Below the pieces are notes generated by a model, which was given only the letters and a program-made list of their open reading frames with translations, had not been told where the DNA came from and searched no databases. Shown here in pieces: positions 45,849-54,111 of a stretch of 64,000 nucleotides of DNA. Source of the stretch: Arthrobacter sp. AFG7.2 (GTDB lineage Bacteria; Actinomycetota; Actinomycetes; Actinomycetales; Micrococcaceae). Positions within the stretch are counted from its first letter, which is position 1. Every line of letters starts with the position of its first letter. The DNA is taken from contig NZ_PJMB01000003.1 of assembly GCF_002892835.1 (NCBI RefSeq), positions 124,001 through 188,000 on the forward strand, in the 5' to 3' direction. Both the position numbers and the translations under genes were made by a program.

Positions 45849-46901
45849 TTGACAACGATGTCTGATCGTTACCAGCCACCCCTGTCCCCGACCCGGCCCA
45901 CGATGCGTCACGTGGCGGCACTCGCGGGTGTTGGAATCAAAACCGTTTCACGGGTGATCAATGACGAGGCCGGGGTCTCCGAAGTCACTCGGCAAAAAGT
46001 GCTCGATGCCATCGCGCAGCTCAACTATCAGCTGGACGTCACAGCGGGCAGCCTCCGTCGAGCGGGCAGAAGGACCCTCTCGGTTGGCCTCTTGCTGCCC
46101 AGTGTTTCCAACCCGTTCAGCGGCGAAATACACCGCGCCATGGAGGATGCCCTTGGCGCCAGGGGAATAGCCGTTTTCGCCGCCAGCCTCGATGACGACC
46201 CCAAGCGGGAGCAGGCCATCATCGCAGCTTTCCTGGGCAGGCGGGTGGACGGCCTTGTCCTGACGCCGATCGCTAAAAACCAGGCCTACATGATCCCGGA
46301 GCACTCCAGGAACCTGCCAATGGTCTTTATTGACCGGGAGCCGGTAGGGGTTGAGGCTGATGCTGTGGTTACCGACAACGCAGTGGGCGCGGCAGGGGCG
46401 GCCGCACATCTGCTGGCGCACGGACACACCAAATTGGCCTACCTGGGTGACCGCACTGACATTCAGACGGCACGGGAGCGACGGCGGGGCTTCCTTGAGG
46501 AGGTCGGCAGGGCAGGACTTCCCACCTCTACGCTGCCCGTTGTCGAGAATCTTCACGATGAGGAAGCAGCGAGGCGGGCAGCCCTTGAACTGTTGACTTC
46601 CGAGGATCCTCCGACGGCAATCTTCTCCAGCCAGAACCTCGTCACCTTCGGAACGATGCGCGCCCTGAAGGAGCTTGGCGTGCACAAGCGTGTGGCCCTT
46701 GTCGGTTTTGACGACTTTACACTTGCCGACATGATGGACCCCGGGGTTACTGTCGTCGCTCAACACCCGGAGCGGATCGGCGTGATGTCGGCCGAACGGC
46801 TTCTAGCCAGAATGGATGGCGACGATCAACCGGCGCGGACCTACATTGTCCCCTCCGAGCTGATCCAAAGAGGCTCCGGCGAAATCCGCCCGCCGGCATA
46901 G
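45849..46901 (+). CDS. LacI-family transcriptional regulator of fructan/fructose use
   Basis: A 350-aa repressor. The N-terminal helix-turn-helix and hinge are MRHVAALAGVGIKTVSRVIN and VLDAIAQLNYQ (residues 19-62). The C-terminal periplasmic-binding-type sensor starts SVGLLLPSVSNPFSGEIHRA and contains VFIDREPVG and ALVGFDDFTLADMMDPG. Start TTG at 45849 has AGGAG 8 bases upstream; ATG 9 bases later is the alternative. The operator GACAACGATGTC overlaps the TTG, so autoregulation is likely. Divergent from frcBCAK and followed by the ABM gene and levanase. Confidence 0.92.
   Translation: MTTMSDRYQPPLSPTRPTMRHVAALAGVGIKTVSRVINDEAGVSEVTRQKVLDAIAQLNYQLDVTAGSLRRAGRRTLSVGLLLPSVSNPFSGEIHRAMEDALGARGIAVFAASLDDDPKREQAIIAAFLGRRVDGLVLTPIAKNQAYMIPEHSRNLPMVFIDREPVGVEADAVVTDNAVGAAGAAAHLLAHGHTKLAYLGDRTDIQTARERRRGFLEEVGRAGLPTSTLPVVENLHDEEAARRAALELLTSEDPPTAIFSSQNLVTFGTMRALKELGVHKRVALVGFDDFTLADMMDPGVTVVAQHPERIGVMSAERLLARMDGDDQPARTYIVPSELIQRGSGEIRPPA
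45851..45862. promoter_or_regulatory. LacI-family operator overlapping the regulator start
   Basis: GACAACGATGTC, identical to the frcB site, 68 bp between them. It covers codons 1-5 of the regulator gene, so binding would block its own initiation region. Confidence 0.65.
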
Positions 46902-46952
46902 CCCCCTTCCCAAAAGAACTTCGCCTCTGTAAAACCAACCCGAAGAGAGATC

Positions 46953-47246
46953 ATGACCAAAACCTTGTATGCCGAGTTCACCGTCAAAGCCGGCAGTGAG
47001 GCCCGCGTTGCCGAAATGATGGCCGAATTGACCCAGCACGTCCGGAAGGAACCAGGCAACGAACTGTTTCTCCCCTACACCCGCGAAGAGAATCCCCGGG
47101 AATACTTCGTCTTCGAGGTCTACCGGGATGAAGCCGCGTTCCAGGAGCACATCAACGCCGATTACGGAGCCAGGTTCAACAAGGAATTGGCCCGTCACAT
47201 TGAGGGTGACGGCTCGGAGCTGACCTGGCTCAACCCGGTCGTATAG
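46953..47246 (+). CDS. ABM-domain protein (putative quinol monooxygenase type)
   Basis: A 97-aa dimeric-ferredoxin-fold protein. TKTLYAEFTVKAGSEARVAE, HVRKEPGNELFLPYT and EVYRDEAAFQEHINADYGAR match the antibiotic-biosynthesis-monooxygenase domain along its length. ATG at 46953 with AGAGAG upstream, 51 bp after the LacI-type regulator, so probably co-transcribed with it. Its link to fructan metabolism is unclear; similar proteins often sit in sugar operons without known role. Confidence 0.88.
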   Translation: MTKTLYAEFTVKAGSEARVAEMMAELTQHVRKEPGNELFLPYTREENPREYFVFEVYRDEAAFQEHINADYGARFNKELARHIEGDGSELTWLNPVV

Positions 47247-47319
47247 CCCAGCAAAAACGGCCGTCATAGGGTAGGTGCCACCCAGGGTTTTCCCTCTGGG
47301 CCCCCAGTCGTACGTCTCA

Positions 47320-47342
47320 GCCCCCGTCCTGCGGACGGGGGC
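47320..47342 (+). terminator. Hairpin terminator after the ABM gene
   Basis: GCCCCCGTCC and GGACGGGGGC around TGC, 73 bp after the stop codon. Very stable stem; no long U-tract. Confidence 0.6.
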
Positions 47343-47406
47343 CAATCGTCGTTCCCAAGCATTCATGCCGCAACCAGACTCAAGAAAATCGGCCTCAAAA
47401 TGACCG

Positions 47407-47475
47407 TTGACTTGTCCGATAGACATCTTTTAGAGTCCAACGCATTGACTGACAACGTTGTCTATTTGCTAGACA
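47407..47475 (+). promoter_or_regulatory. Levanase promoter with LacI operator and second inverted repeat
   Basis: TTGACT at 47407-47412, spacer 17-18, TTAGAG/TAGAGT at 47430-47436 is a plausible promoter. GACAACGTTGTC at 47451-47462 is the perfect palindromic version of the frcB and regulator sites. TGTCTA-N5-TAGACA at 47459-47475 overlaps it and may be a second site or extend the first. The location downstream of the promoter fits repression. Confidence 0.65.
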
Positions 47476-47502
47476 CGCGCAACGAAGGGCGACACAAGCG
47501 AC

Positions 47503-50124
47503 ATGAAACAATCCACTATGCGGAGCACGCGCAGCGTCTCTGCACTGACACTGGCCAGCCTTTCGCTCGCCGCAGCACTGGCCGGCGCCATGCCCGCTTC
47601 CGCCGCCGAACTCGGGGATGAGCAGCACCGGCCGGCTATCCACTACACGCCGGAAAAGAACTGGATGAACGACCCCAACGGGCTCGTATTCCACAAGGGC
47701 GTGTACCACATGTACTACCAGCACAACCCCTCCGGGAACACCTGGGGGAACATGTCCTGGGGCCACGCCACGTCCAAGGACCTCGTCCATTGGGAAGAGC
47801 AGCCTTTGGCCATCTCCACCGATGCCCAGGAAGATGTCTTCTCCGGCAGCGTGGTCGTGGACAAAAACAACACATCCGGACTCGGAACCGCGGAAAACCC
47901 GCCCCTGATCGCGATTTACACAAGTGCTTATAAAGAAGCGTCCCCGTACCGCGGCCTGCAGGCCCAGTCACTGGCCTACAGCCTGGACGACGGCCAGACA
48001 TGGACCAAGTACGACGGCAACCCAGTCCTGAACCGGAACTCAGCCAACTTCCGCGACCCGAAGGTCTTTTGGTACGACAACCCGGCCGGCGGAGGCTACT
48101 GGGTCATGACCGCGGTGGAATCGCAGGAGCACAAGGTTGTCCTCTACAAGTCCGACAACCTTAAGGATTGGACCGCACTGAGCGATTTCGGGCCCGCCAA
48201 CGCCACCGGCGGGCAGTGGGAATGCCCCGACCTGTTCCCATTGGCTGTTGACGGTGACCCGAACAACGTCAAATGGGTCATGATAGTCAGCATCAACCCC
48301 GGCGGCGTCGCTGGCGGTTCTGCCGTCCAGTACTTCGTGGGCAACTTCGACGGCACCACGTTCACCTCCGAAACCACCGAGCCGGCCAGTGCCCCGCCGG
48401 CCGGAACAGTCCTCGCCGGATTCAACGACGGAACCTACAACGGCTGGACGGTGAACAACGAACCGGGCAACTGGAAGAATGGCCCCTTCGGTGACGCCCC
48501 TGCGACCGGTTCCCTGCCTGGTCAGAGCCCCGTGACCGGATTCGGCGGCAGCGGACTGATCAACTCTTTCAATGATGGGGACTGGCCCCTCGGTTCCATG
48601 CAGTCACCCACATTCACCGTGACAGACGACTATCTGAACTTCCTCGTGGGCGGAGGCAAGCACCCCCATGTCTCCGACAAACTGGACAATAACCCGCCCG
48701 AGGGAGAGCTCAAGTTTGAAGGCTTTGAGGTTCCCGAGGGAACGACGCTGGCCGATGCCGCCTGGACCGGCACAGGAGACCTGACCCCCAATTTCCAGCC
48801 AGCCACCAGCGGAGGGGACTATTACCTTGGCGCCAAACGGATCAATACGTTCGAAACCGGGACCGTGCCCGGTGATGACCGCCAAGGTACCCTGACGTCC
48901 CCAGAGTTCCCCATCACGAAGAATTTCATGAGCATGCTGGTGGGAGGCGGCAACCGCTCCACCGACTCCGGGCAGACCCTGGCCGTCCAGCTGCTCATCA
49001 ATGGCAACGTGGTCCGCTCCCTGGCCGGCGACAACGGCGGGTTGCTGAACTGGAAAGGCTGGGACGTCTCCGAATTTGCCGGGCAAAACGCCCAGCTGCG
49101 GGTCGTTGACGAAGCTACCGGCGGGTGGGGACACCTGACGCTTGACCACGTCATGCTCACCGACTCCGCAGCTGTTCCCAGGTCCGATGAGGAAACGGTG
49201 AACCTGGTAGTCAACGGACAAGTGGTCCGTACGGCCACCGGCAACGACAGTGAATCCCTGGACTGGACATCATGGGACGTCAAGGAATTCATTGGCCAGC
49301 AGGCACAAATCAAGGTTGTCGACAACAACAGGTTCGGCTGGGGGCACATACTCGCGGACGAATTCACAGCAAGCCCCACACCCGCGGCGTCCCGCCTGGA
49401 GTCCTATGACTGGCTGGATTACGGACGGGACTACTACGCCACCGTATCCTTCGCCAACATGCCCGACGACAAGCGGATCATGCTGGGTTGGATGAGTAAC
49501 TGGGACTACGCCAACAACACCCCAACCAACCCCTGGCGCAGCGCCATGGCCCTTCCCCGCGAAGTGAAACTCACCCAAACCCCTGACGGCCCCCGCCTCA
49601 GCCAAAGCGCCGTAAAGCAAGTGGAAAAGCTGGGAGGGAAAGTCACCTATAACGACAAGAAGGGCGGCCCGATTTCCGCAGGCAGGCACCCGCTGCCTGC
49701 ACAGTCGGCAGGCCAGGTGCAGCAGGTGGACATCACGTTCGCCCCCGGTACCGCAACAAAATCCGGCATGACCGTGCTCGGCGATGGACAGTCGGCTACG
49801 ATCATCGGCTATGACGCCACGACCGGGAAGATGTTCGTTGACCGCACAAACTCCGGCAACACCACATTCCACCCGGCCTTCGCATCCATCGAGGACGCCC
49901 CCGTCACGCTGGACAAGAACGGCAACGTCACCATGCGTATCTACCTTGACCACTCCTCCGTAGAGGTGTTCGCCCAGAACGGACTGAGGACCATCACCGA
50001 CCAGGTATTCCCCAACCCGGGAGCCGACAAGATGGCCCTCTTCGCCGAAGGCGGTACTGCCCAGCTCAAATCACTCACCGTGACCCCGCTGGAAAAGGCA
50101 ATGTTCCTCCCCCAAAAGAAATAA
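47503..50124 (+). CDS. Secreted GH32 fructan hydrolase (levanase-type) with nested insert domains
   Basis: An 873-aa exported glycoside hydrolase. Signal peptide core SVSALTLASLSLAAALAG, cleavage near ASA-AE. The five-bladed propeller shows nucleophile D57 in WMNDPNG, D185 in FRDPK and acid/base E240 in WECPD. From about residue 294 to 630 the propeller is interrupted; it resumes at LESYDWLDYGRDYYATVSF, and the C-terminal beta-sandwich ends SSVEVFAQNG. The insert has two related modules, one nested in the other. Exo- versus endo-acting and levan versus inulin preference cannot be told. It releases fructose for FrcBCA. No cell-wall anchor seen. Confidence 0.93.
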   Translation: MKQSTMRSTRSVSALTLASLSLAAALAGAMPASAAELGDEQHRPAIHYTPEKNWMNDPNGLVFHKGVYHMYYQHNPSGNTWGNMSWGHATSKDLVHWEEQPLAISTDAQEDVFSGSVVVDKNNTSGLGTAENPPLIAIYTSAYKEASPYRGLQAQSLAYSLDDGQTWTKYDGNPVLNRNSANFRDPKVFWYDNPAGGGYWVMTAVESQEHKVVLYKSDNLKDWTALSDFGPANATGGQWECPDLFPLAVDGDPNNVKWVMIVSINPGGVAGGSAVQYFVGNFDGTTFTSETTEPASAPPAGTVLAGFNDGTYNGWTVNNEPGNWKNGPFGDAPATGSLPGQSPVTGFGGSGLINSFNDGDWPLGSMQSPTFTVTDDYLNFLVGGGKHPHVSDKLDNNPPEGELKFEGFEVPEGTTLADAAWTGTGDLTPNFQPATSGGDYYLGAKRINTFETGTVPGDDRQGTLTSPEFPITKNFMSMLVGGGNRSTDSGQTLAVQLLINGNVVRSLAGDNGGLLNWKGWDVSEFAGQNAQLRVVDEATGGWGHLTLDHVMLTDSAAVPRSDEETVNLVVNGQVVRTATGNDSESLDWTSWDVKEFIGQQAQIKVVDNNRFGWGHILADEFTASPTPAASRLESYDWLDYGRDYYATVSFANMPDDKRIMLGWMSNWDYANNTPTNPWRSAMALPREVKLTQTPDGPRLSQSAVKQVEKLGGKVTYNDKKGGPISAGRHPLPAQSAGQVQQVDITFAPGTATKSGMTVLGDGQSATIIGYDATTGKMFVDRTNSGNTTFHPAFASIEDAPVTLDKNGNVTMRIYLDHSSVEVFAQNGLRTITDQVFPNPGADKMALFAEGGTAQLKSLTVTPLEKAMFLPQKK

Positions 50125-50161
50125 CACACCCCACGGTGTGACCGGCTCACCTGCGAGCTGG

Positions 50162-50213
50162 AGCTGAAGGGACTGGGTTCGGTAATACACCGGGCCCAGT
50201 CCCTTCAGCTTTT
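50162..50213 (+). terminator. Rho-independent terminator of the levanase gene
   Basis: 16-bp arms AGCTGAAGGGACTGGG (50162-50177) and CCCAGTCCCTTCAGCT (50195-50210), followed by TTT. Confidence 0.9.
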
Positions 50214-50346
50214 CCCGCGCACACCTGTTGCTAGATCACTGCTCTCTCTTCGTGCACTTATTTTGCATGGTTATCTATAAAATCTTGCGCTTTTGTTGCA
50301 GCTACCGTGACCCTAGTCTCGTCTTTACAAGGGAGGTGTCCCGTGT

Positions 50347-50475
50347 CCGTGAAGGGTGCTTCGGTGGCTGAAACCTGGGGAGGTATCCTCATCGAAGCAT
50401 CCTTCACGGGCTACGGGGCAACGCCTGCAACTTTGCCGGACCAGTGCCAGGCCATCCGCACGGAAGGCCTGGCAC
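50347..50475 (+). ncRNA. Long structured leader of fdhA, class unknown
   Basis: A 20-bp stem forms between 50347-50366 and 50390-50409 (two G-U pairs); an internal loop (GCTGAA against ATCCT) is capped by ACCT-GGGG-AGGT. A second perfect hairpin follows (GTGCCAGGCC at 50444-50453 with GGCCTGGCAC at 50466-50475), 15 bases before the AAAGGAG ribosome site. A TATAAAAT box at 50276 may be the promoter. The layout resembles a cis-regulatory RNA, but it matches no riboswitch class I know. Confidence 0.5.
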
Positions 50476-50502
50476 CACATGCCCCTACCAAAAGGAGTGT
50501 CC

Positions 50503-51732
50503 ATGTCAGGAAACAGAGCCGTCGCCTACAAAGAACCCGGTGTCGTCGAAATCATCAACACCGACTATCCGACGTTGGAACTCAAGGATGGGCCTGGCGT
50601 TAATCCGGCTAATGTGGGCCGAAAAGTACCCCACGGTGCGATCCTGCGTACAGTGACCACCAACATCTGCGGCTCGGACCAGCACATGGTACGGGGCCGG
50701 ACCACGGCTCCCAAGGACCTGGTCCTCGGCCACGAAATCACCGGCGAAGTGGTGGAAGTCGGACCGGACGTGGAGTTCATCAAGGTGGGAGATATTGTCT
50801 CTGTACCTTTCAATATCTCCTGCGGCCGTTGCCGGAACTGCAAGGAGCGCAAGACCGGCATCTGCCTGAACGTCAACCCTGACCGCCCGGGCAGCGCCTA
50901 CGGCTATGTGGATATGGGCGGCTGGGTGGGTGGCCAGGCGGAATACGTGCTGGTCCCCTACGCTGACTGGAACCTGCTCAAGTTCCCGGACCGCGACCAG
51001 GCCCTGGAAAAGATCATGGACCTGACCATGCTTTCCGATATCTTCCCCACCGGCTTCCACGGTGCCGTCACTGCCGGAGTGGGCGTTGGATCCACCGTGT
51101 ACATTGCCGGTGCCGGCCCGGTGGGCCTCGCAGCCGCCGTGGGCGCGCAGCTGCTCGGTGCCGCCGTCGTGATTGTCGGTGACATGAACGAAGACCGGCT
51201 GGCTCAGGCACGCTCCTTCGGCTGCGAAACGGTGAACGTCTCCAACGGTGATCCGAAGGACCATATCGAGCAAATCCTGGGCGTCCCCGAAGTGGATTGC
51301 GGCGTGGACGCCGTAGGGTTCGAAGCCCGGGGGCACGGCAAGGACGCCTCCCATGAGGCTCCGGCCACCGTGCTGAACTCCCTTATGGACATCACCGCTG
51401 CAGGCGGGGCCCTCGGCATTCCCGGCCTGTATGTCACGGGTGACCCCGGTGGAATCGACGACGCCGCCAAGCACGGCTCGCTGTCGCTGTCCTTGGGCAC
51501 GGGCTGGGCGAAGTCCCTGTCCTTCACCACCGGCCAGTGCCCTGTCATGTCGTATAACCGGCAGCTTATGATGGCGATCCTGCACGACAAGGTCCAGATC
51601 GCCAAGGCCGTAAACGCCAAAGCGATCCCGCTTGAGGACGCACCGAGCGGCTACGCCGAATTCGACGCCGGCTCGGCAACGAAATTCGTGCTGAACCCGA
51701 ACGGATACGTCAAGGCGGCGAACTCCAACTAA
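50503..51732 (+). CDS. fdhA: Glutathione-independent formaldehyde dehydrogenase
   Basis: A 409-aa zinc-dependent medium-chain dehydrogenase. TTNICGSDQHMVRGRT holds the catalytic-zinc Cys, GHEITGEVVEVG the His-Glu, and CGRCRNCKERKTGIC the structural zinc. The NAD site is VYIAGAGPVGLAAAVGAQL, and AYGYVDMGGWVGGQAEYV is specific for the FdhA-type (Pseudomonas putida-like) enzyme, which needs no added thiol. It oxidises formaldehyde to formate. ATG at 50503 has AAAGGAG 5 bases upstream. It fits the one-carbon genes at the left of the window, but no demethylase gene adjoins it. Confidence 0.93.
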   Translation: MSGNRAVAYKEPGVVEIINTDYPTLELKDGPGVNPANVGRKVPHGAILRTVTTNICGSDQHMVRGRTTAPKDLVLGHEITGEVVEVGPDVEFIKVGDIVSVPFNISCGRCRNCKERKTGICLNVNPDRPGSAYGYVDMGGWVGGQAEYVLVPYADWNLLKFPDRDQALEKIMDLTMLSDIFPTGFHGAVTAGVGVGSTVYIAGAGPVGLAAAVGAQLLGAAVVIVGDMNEDRLAQARSFGCETVNVSNGDPKDHIEQILGVPEVDCGVDAVGFEARGHGKDASHEAPATVLNSLMDITAAGGALGIPGLYVTGDPGGIDDAAKHGSLSLSLGTGWAKSLSFTTGQCPVMSYNRQLMMAILHDKVQIAKAVNAKAIPLEDAPSGYAEFDAGSATKFVLNPNGYVKAANSN

Positions 51733-51747
51733 GTAGCAACCCGCCCT

Positions 51748-51778
51748 GGTGGCACGGGCCTTCCTGGCCCGTGCCACC
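51748..51778 (+). terminator. Terminator hairpin after fdhA
   Basis: 13-bp perfect arms GGTGGCACGGGCC and GGCCCGTGCCACC around TTCCT, 15 bp after the fdhA stop. Strong stem without U-tract. Confidence 0.75.
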
Positions 51779-51819
51779 GGCCCGCATCCACTCCCCCCCG
51801 CATCAGCAAAGGTAAGCAC

Positions 51820-52005
51820 ATGAATCGCAACGACCAAGAATCAATTCTCCGTCTCAGCAGCAACGGGAAGGAGCAGGGTGACATCCAGCTGGAAGCATCG
51901 AGTCCCGTGACCGTTCGGCTGCAGCTGGATCATGGCTGCGGTTGCCAGCATCGCACCCAGAACCGCCCGGGTTCGTATGTCGACAGCGACCTCGGCGTCC
52001 GCTGA
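51820..52005 (+). CDS. Hypothetical short frame, 61 aa
   Basis: ATG at 51820 has AAAGGT 8 bases upstream and opens a 61-codon frame (MNRNDQESILRLSSNGKEQG, ending in SYVDSDLGVR). I recognise no family. The second half has low-quality coding character, and the opposite strand here also shows hydrophobic frames, so it could be the start of a gene broken downstream. Region 51779-52122 holds nothing else I can support. Confidence 0.25.
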   Translation: MNRNDQESILRLSSNGKEQGDIQLEASSPVTVRLQLDHGCGCQHRTQNRPGSYVDSDLGVR

Positions 52006-52122
52006 CAGTGGCTGCCCCGGCCATCTGGCATCAGTTCTAAGGCCGGGACTACACAGATAGGCATCTGTGCAGCAACCTTCGCTGCAGAGATGATCATGAG
52101 CGTCATGCCAATGATGCCCGGA

Positions 52123-53019
52123 CTACAGCCCAGCCTGCAGGTGCTGCTTGTCCGCCTGGTCCCGGCTCCCGCTCCAGCGCCGAAGGCGCAGCGCGAAGGC
52201 GTTAGCGCCGACAATGAGGATTATCCCGGCCCATTCCACCGCGCCCAGTTCCTCATTGAGTGCGATGGCTCCGATGGCCGCAGCGAACACAGGATTGATG
52301 CTCATGAGTACGCCAAAGATGTGGGCGGGGACGCTGCGCAGCGCTATCAGGTCCGCAATATAGGGTACGACGGATGCCAGGAGTCCGGCGGCGACGGCGC
52401 AAAGCACCGTTGCGGCGTCGGGTCTTTGGGTAATGAAGATGGTGAGCCCGATGGGGAGGAACAGTGCGGCTGACACTCCTGTTGCGGTGGCGGTTCCCTG
52501 GACACCGGGTATCCGGTTACCTACCGTTCTGTTCAGCAGAATGTACGCGGCCCAGCTCGATGCCGCGATGAGTGCAAGACCGATTCCGGCGTAGTCTGTG
52601 GAAGCCTCGGGCTGTGTGATGGCAACAACCCCCGCACCAGCAATGGCAGCACAGAACATGCTGCCTTTACTTCTGGTTGTGGCCAAGGCAACTGCCAGAG
52701 GCCCAAGGAATTCCAGCGTCACGGCCAGTCCCAGACCGATTTGCTCGATGGCGGCGTAGAGCGAAAGGTTCATCGTTCCGAAGACAAGCGCGAGCAGAAG
52801 TATCGGCCACCATTGGGAAAGCGTGAAATCCCGGACTCTTGGCCGGACCAGCGGCAGGAGTACCGCGGCAGCAACAAGTTGACGAACTGCAACAACACCG
52901 ACGGGGCCCACTGCGGGAAAGGCCATCGAGCCACTGGCCGCACCCAATTGGTTTGAGAGGGCACTTGCTACGAGCGTGGCGGTTGCCCGCCCCTGACGCC
53001 CTTTCCCTGCTTTATCCAT
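52123..53019 (-). CDS. EamA/RhtA-type amino-acid or metabolite exporter
   Basis: A 298-aa membrane protein with ten predicted helices forming two EamA repeats. LVASALSNQLGAASGSMAFP, then GLGLAVTLEFLGPLAVALA, and the second repeat GIGLALIAASSWAAYILLNR and HIFGVLMSINPVFAAAIGA match the RhtA (threonine/homoserine exporter) branch. ATG at 53019 is preferred over an upstream in-frame extension that lacks helices. Divergent from the LysR gene, which probably controls it. Substrate unknown. Confidence 0.9.
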   Translation of the reverse strand: MDKAGKGRQGRATATLVASALSNQLGAASGSMAFPAVGPVGVVAVRQLVAAAVLLPLVRPRVRDFTLSQWWPILLLALVFGTMNLSLYAAIEQIGLGLAVTLEFLGPLAVALATTRSKGSMFCAAIAGAGVVAITQPEASTDYAGIGLALIAASSWAAYILLNRTVGNRIPGVQGTATATGVSAALFLPIGLTIFITQRPDAATVLCAVAAGLLASVVPYIADLIALRSVPAHIFGVLMSINPVFAAAIGAIALNEELGAVEWAGIILIVGANAFALRLRRWSGSRDQADKQHLQAGL

Positions 53020-53074
53020 GACTGGATTCTCCGCAACGGCCGCACTCCCCCATAATGCATAAGTGCGCCGACTA

Positions 53075-53089
53075 ATGCAGATCCTGCAT
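53075..53089. promoter_or_regulatory. LysR-type operator between EamA and LysR genes
   Basis: ATGCAG-ATC-CTGCAT at 53075-53089 is a perfect inverted repeat with the T-N11-A form (T76, A88). A second ATGCAT half site lies at 53055-53060. It is 16 bp before the regulator start, suiting autoregulation and control of the divergent exporter. Confidence 0.65.
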
Positions 53090-53104
53090 GAATAGACTGG
53101 TGGC

Positions 53105-53995
53105 ATGGACTTCGAGATACGGCACCTGAGATCTTTCCTCAGGGTTACAGAGGCTGGGACGTTCACCGACGCAGCCATTGAGCTGGGTATTTCCCAGGCC
53201 GCTGTTTCCCGGAACGTCGCTGCTCTTGAACGGGCATTAGGAGTCCGGTTGCTGGTGCGGACCACCCGTAGTGTGGAACTCACTCCCGCGGGAAAGCGCG
53301 TGATAGGTCGCGCTCGACATGCCCTCTCCGCGCTGGAGGATCTTCAGCGGGAAGCGTCCTCCTCCAAGAGCACCGTAAGGATCGGGTATGCGTGGTCTGC
53401 CTTAGGCAGACACACCCCTGAATTGCAGCGCCGCTGGTCCGCCGCCTTCCCCGACAAAGACCTGCTGCTCATCAGGACAAACACCCCGACGGCGGGGCTG
53501 GCCGAAGGAACAACCGATCTTGCAATCCTGCGCCGCACCCCGGAACCAGGAACCCTCGGCTTCGTCCTCACTGGATACGAGAAGCGCTACTGCGCAATGG
53601 CAATCGCTGACCCCCTGGCAGCCAAACGAACCGTCACGCTAGCCCAAGTCAGCGATGCCACTTTGGCCATTGATCCACGGACCGGAAGCACCCGCCTGGA
53701 CCTCTGGCCCGAAGAAAAGCAACCCGTTCAGACGGTAATCACCGACGACGTGGACGATTGGCTAACGGTCATCGGCAGCGGCAAAGCCCGCGGCATAACC
53801 GCCGAATCCACCGCCCACCAATACCGAAGGGCCGGTCTGGCCTACCGGCTCGTCCGAGATGCACCGCCAGTCCCCGTTTACCTGGCCTGGTCCAGAAACG
53901 ACCCGCCCGCAATCCAAACCGGAGCGGCCGACCTCATCCGCAGCCTATATGAAGGGCTGGAACTAACGCCCGGGGCCGGGGGGCACAAGCCTTAG
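53105..53995 (+). CDS. LysR-family transcriptional regulator
   Basis: A 296-aa regulator. The N-terminal winged helix is DFEIRHLRSFLRVTEAGTFT, then AAIELGISQAAVSRNVAALE (residues 2-45). The C-terminal effector domain starts VRIGYAWSALGRHTPELQRR and ends IRSLYEGLEL. ATG at 53105. Divergent from the EamA exporter with a T-N11-A site between; it probably responds to the exported compound. Confidence 0.92.
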   Translation: MDFEIRHLRSFLRVTEAGTFTDAAIELGISQAAVSRNVAALERALGVRLLVRTTRSVELTPAGKRVIGRARHALSALEDLQREASSSKSTVRIGYAWSALGRHTPELQRRWSAAFPDKDLLLIRTNTPTAGLAEGTTDLAILRRTPEPGTLGFVLTGYEKRYCAMAIADPLAAKRTVTLAQVSDATLAIDPRTGSTRLDLWPEEKQPVQTVITDDVDDWLTVIGSGKARGITAESTAHQYRRAGLAYRLVRDAPPVPVYLAWSRNDPPAIQTGAADLIRSLYEGLELTPGAGGHKP

Positions 53996-54111
53996 CGAAT
54001 GGGTCGGCACCTGTTTTTGGTTACACGGCGCGGCGACCATGCTTGTCTTCAACGCCTTGGGAGGAGCGCCCAGCCCAGGGGGCGTCCGCTCAGTACACGG
54101 GCTACCCCAAC

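Noticed and set aside
50341..50603. Upstream protein frame beginning GTG after GGGAGG in the fdhA leader
   Set aside because: It would run 60 codons out of frame into fdhA with poor composition; the stem-loop structure explains the sequence better.
51930..52214. Minus-strand 94-codon frame with a hydrophobic stretch
   Set aside because: Overlaps the EamA 3' end out of frame, no ribosome site; at most a transporter remnant.
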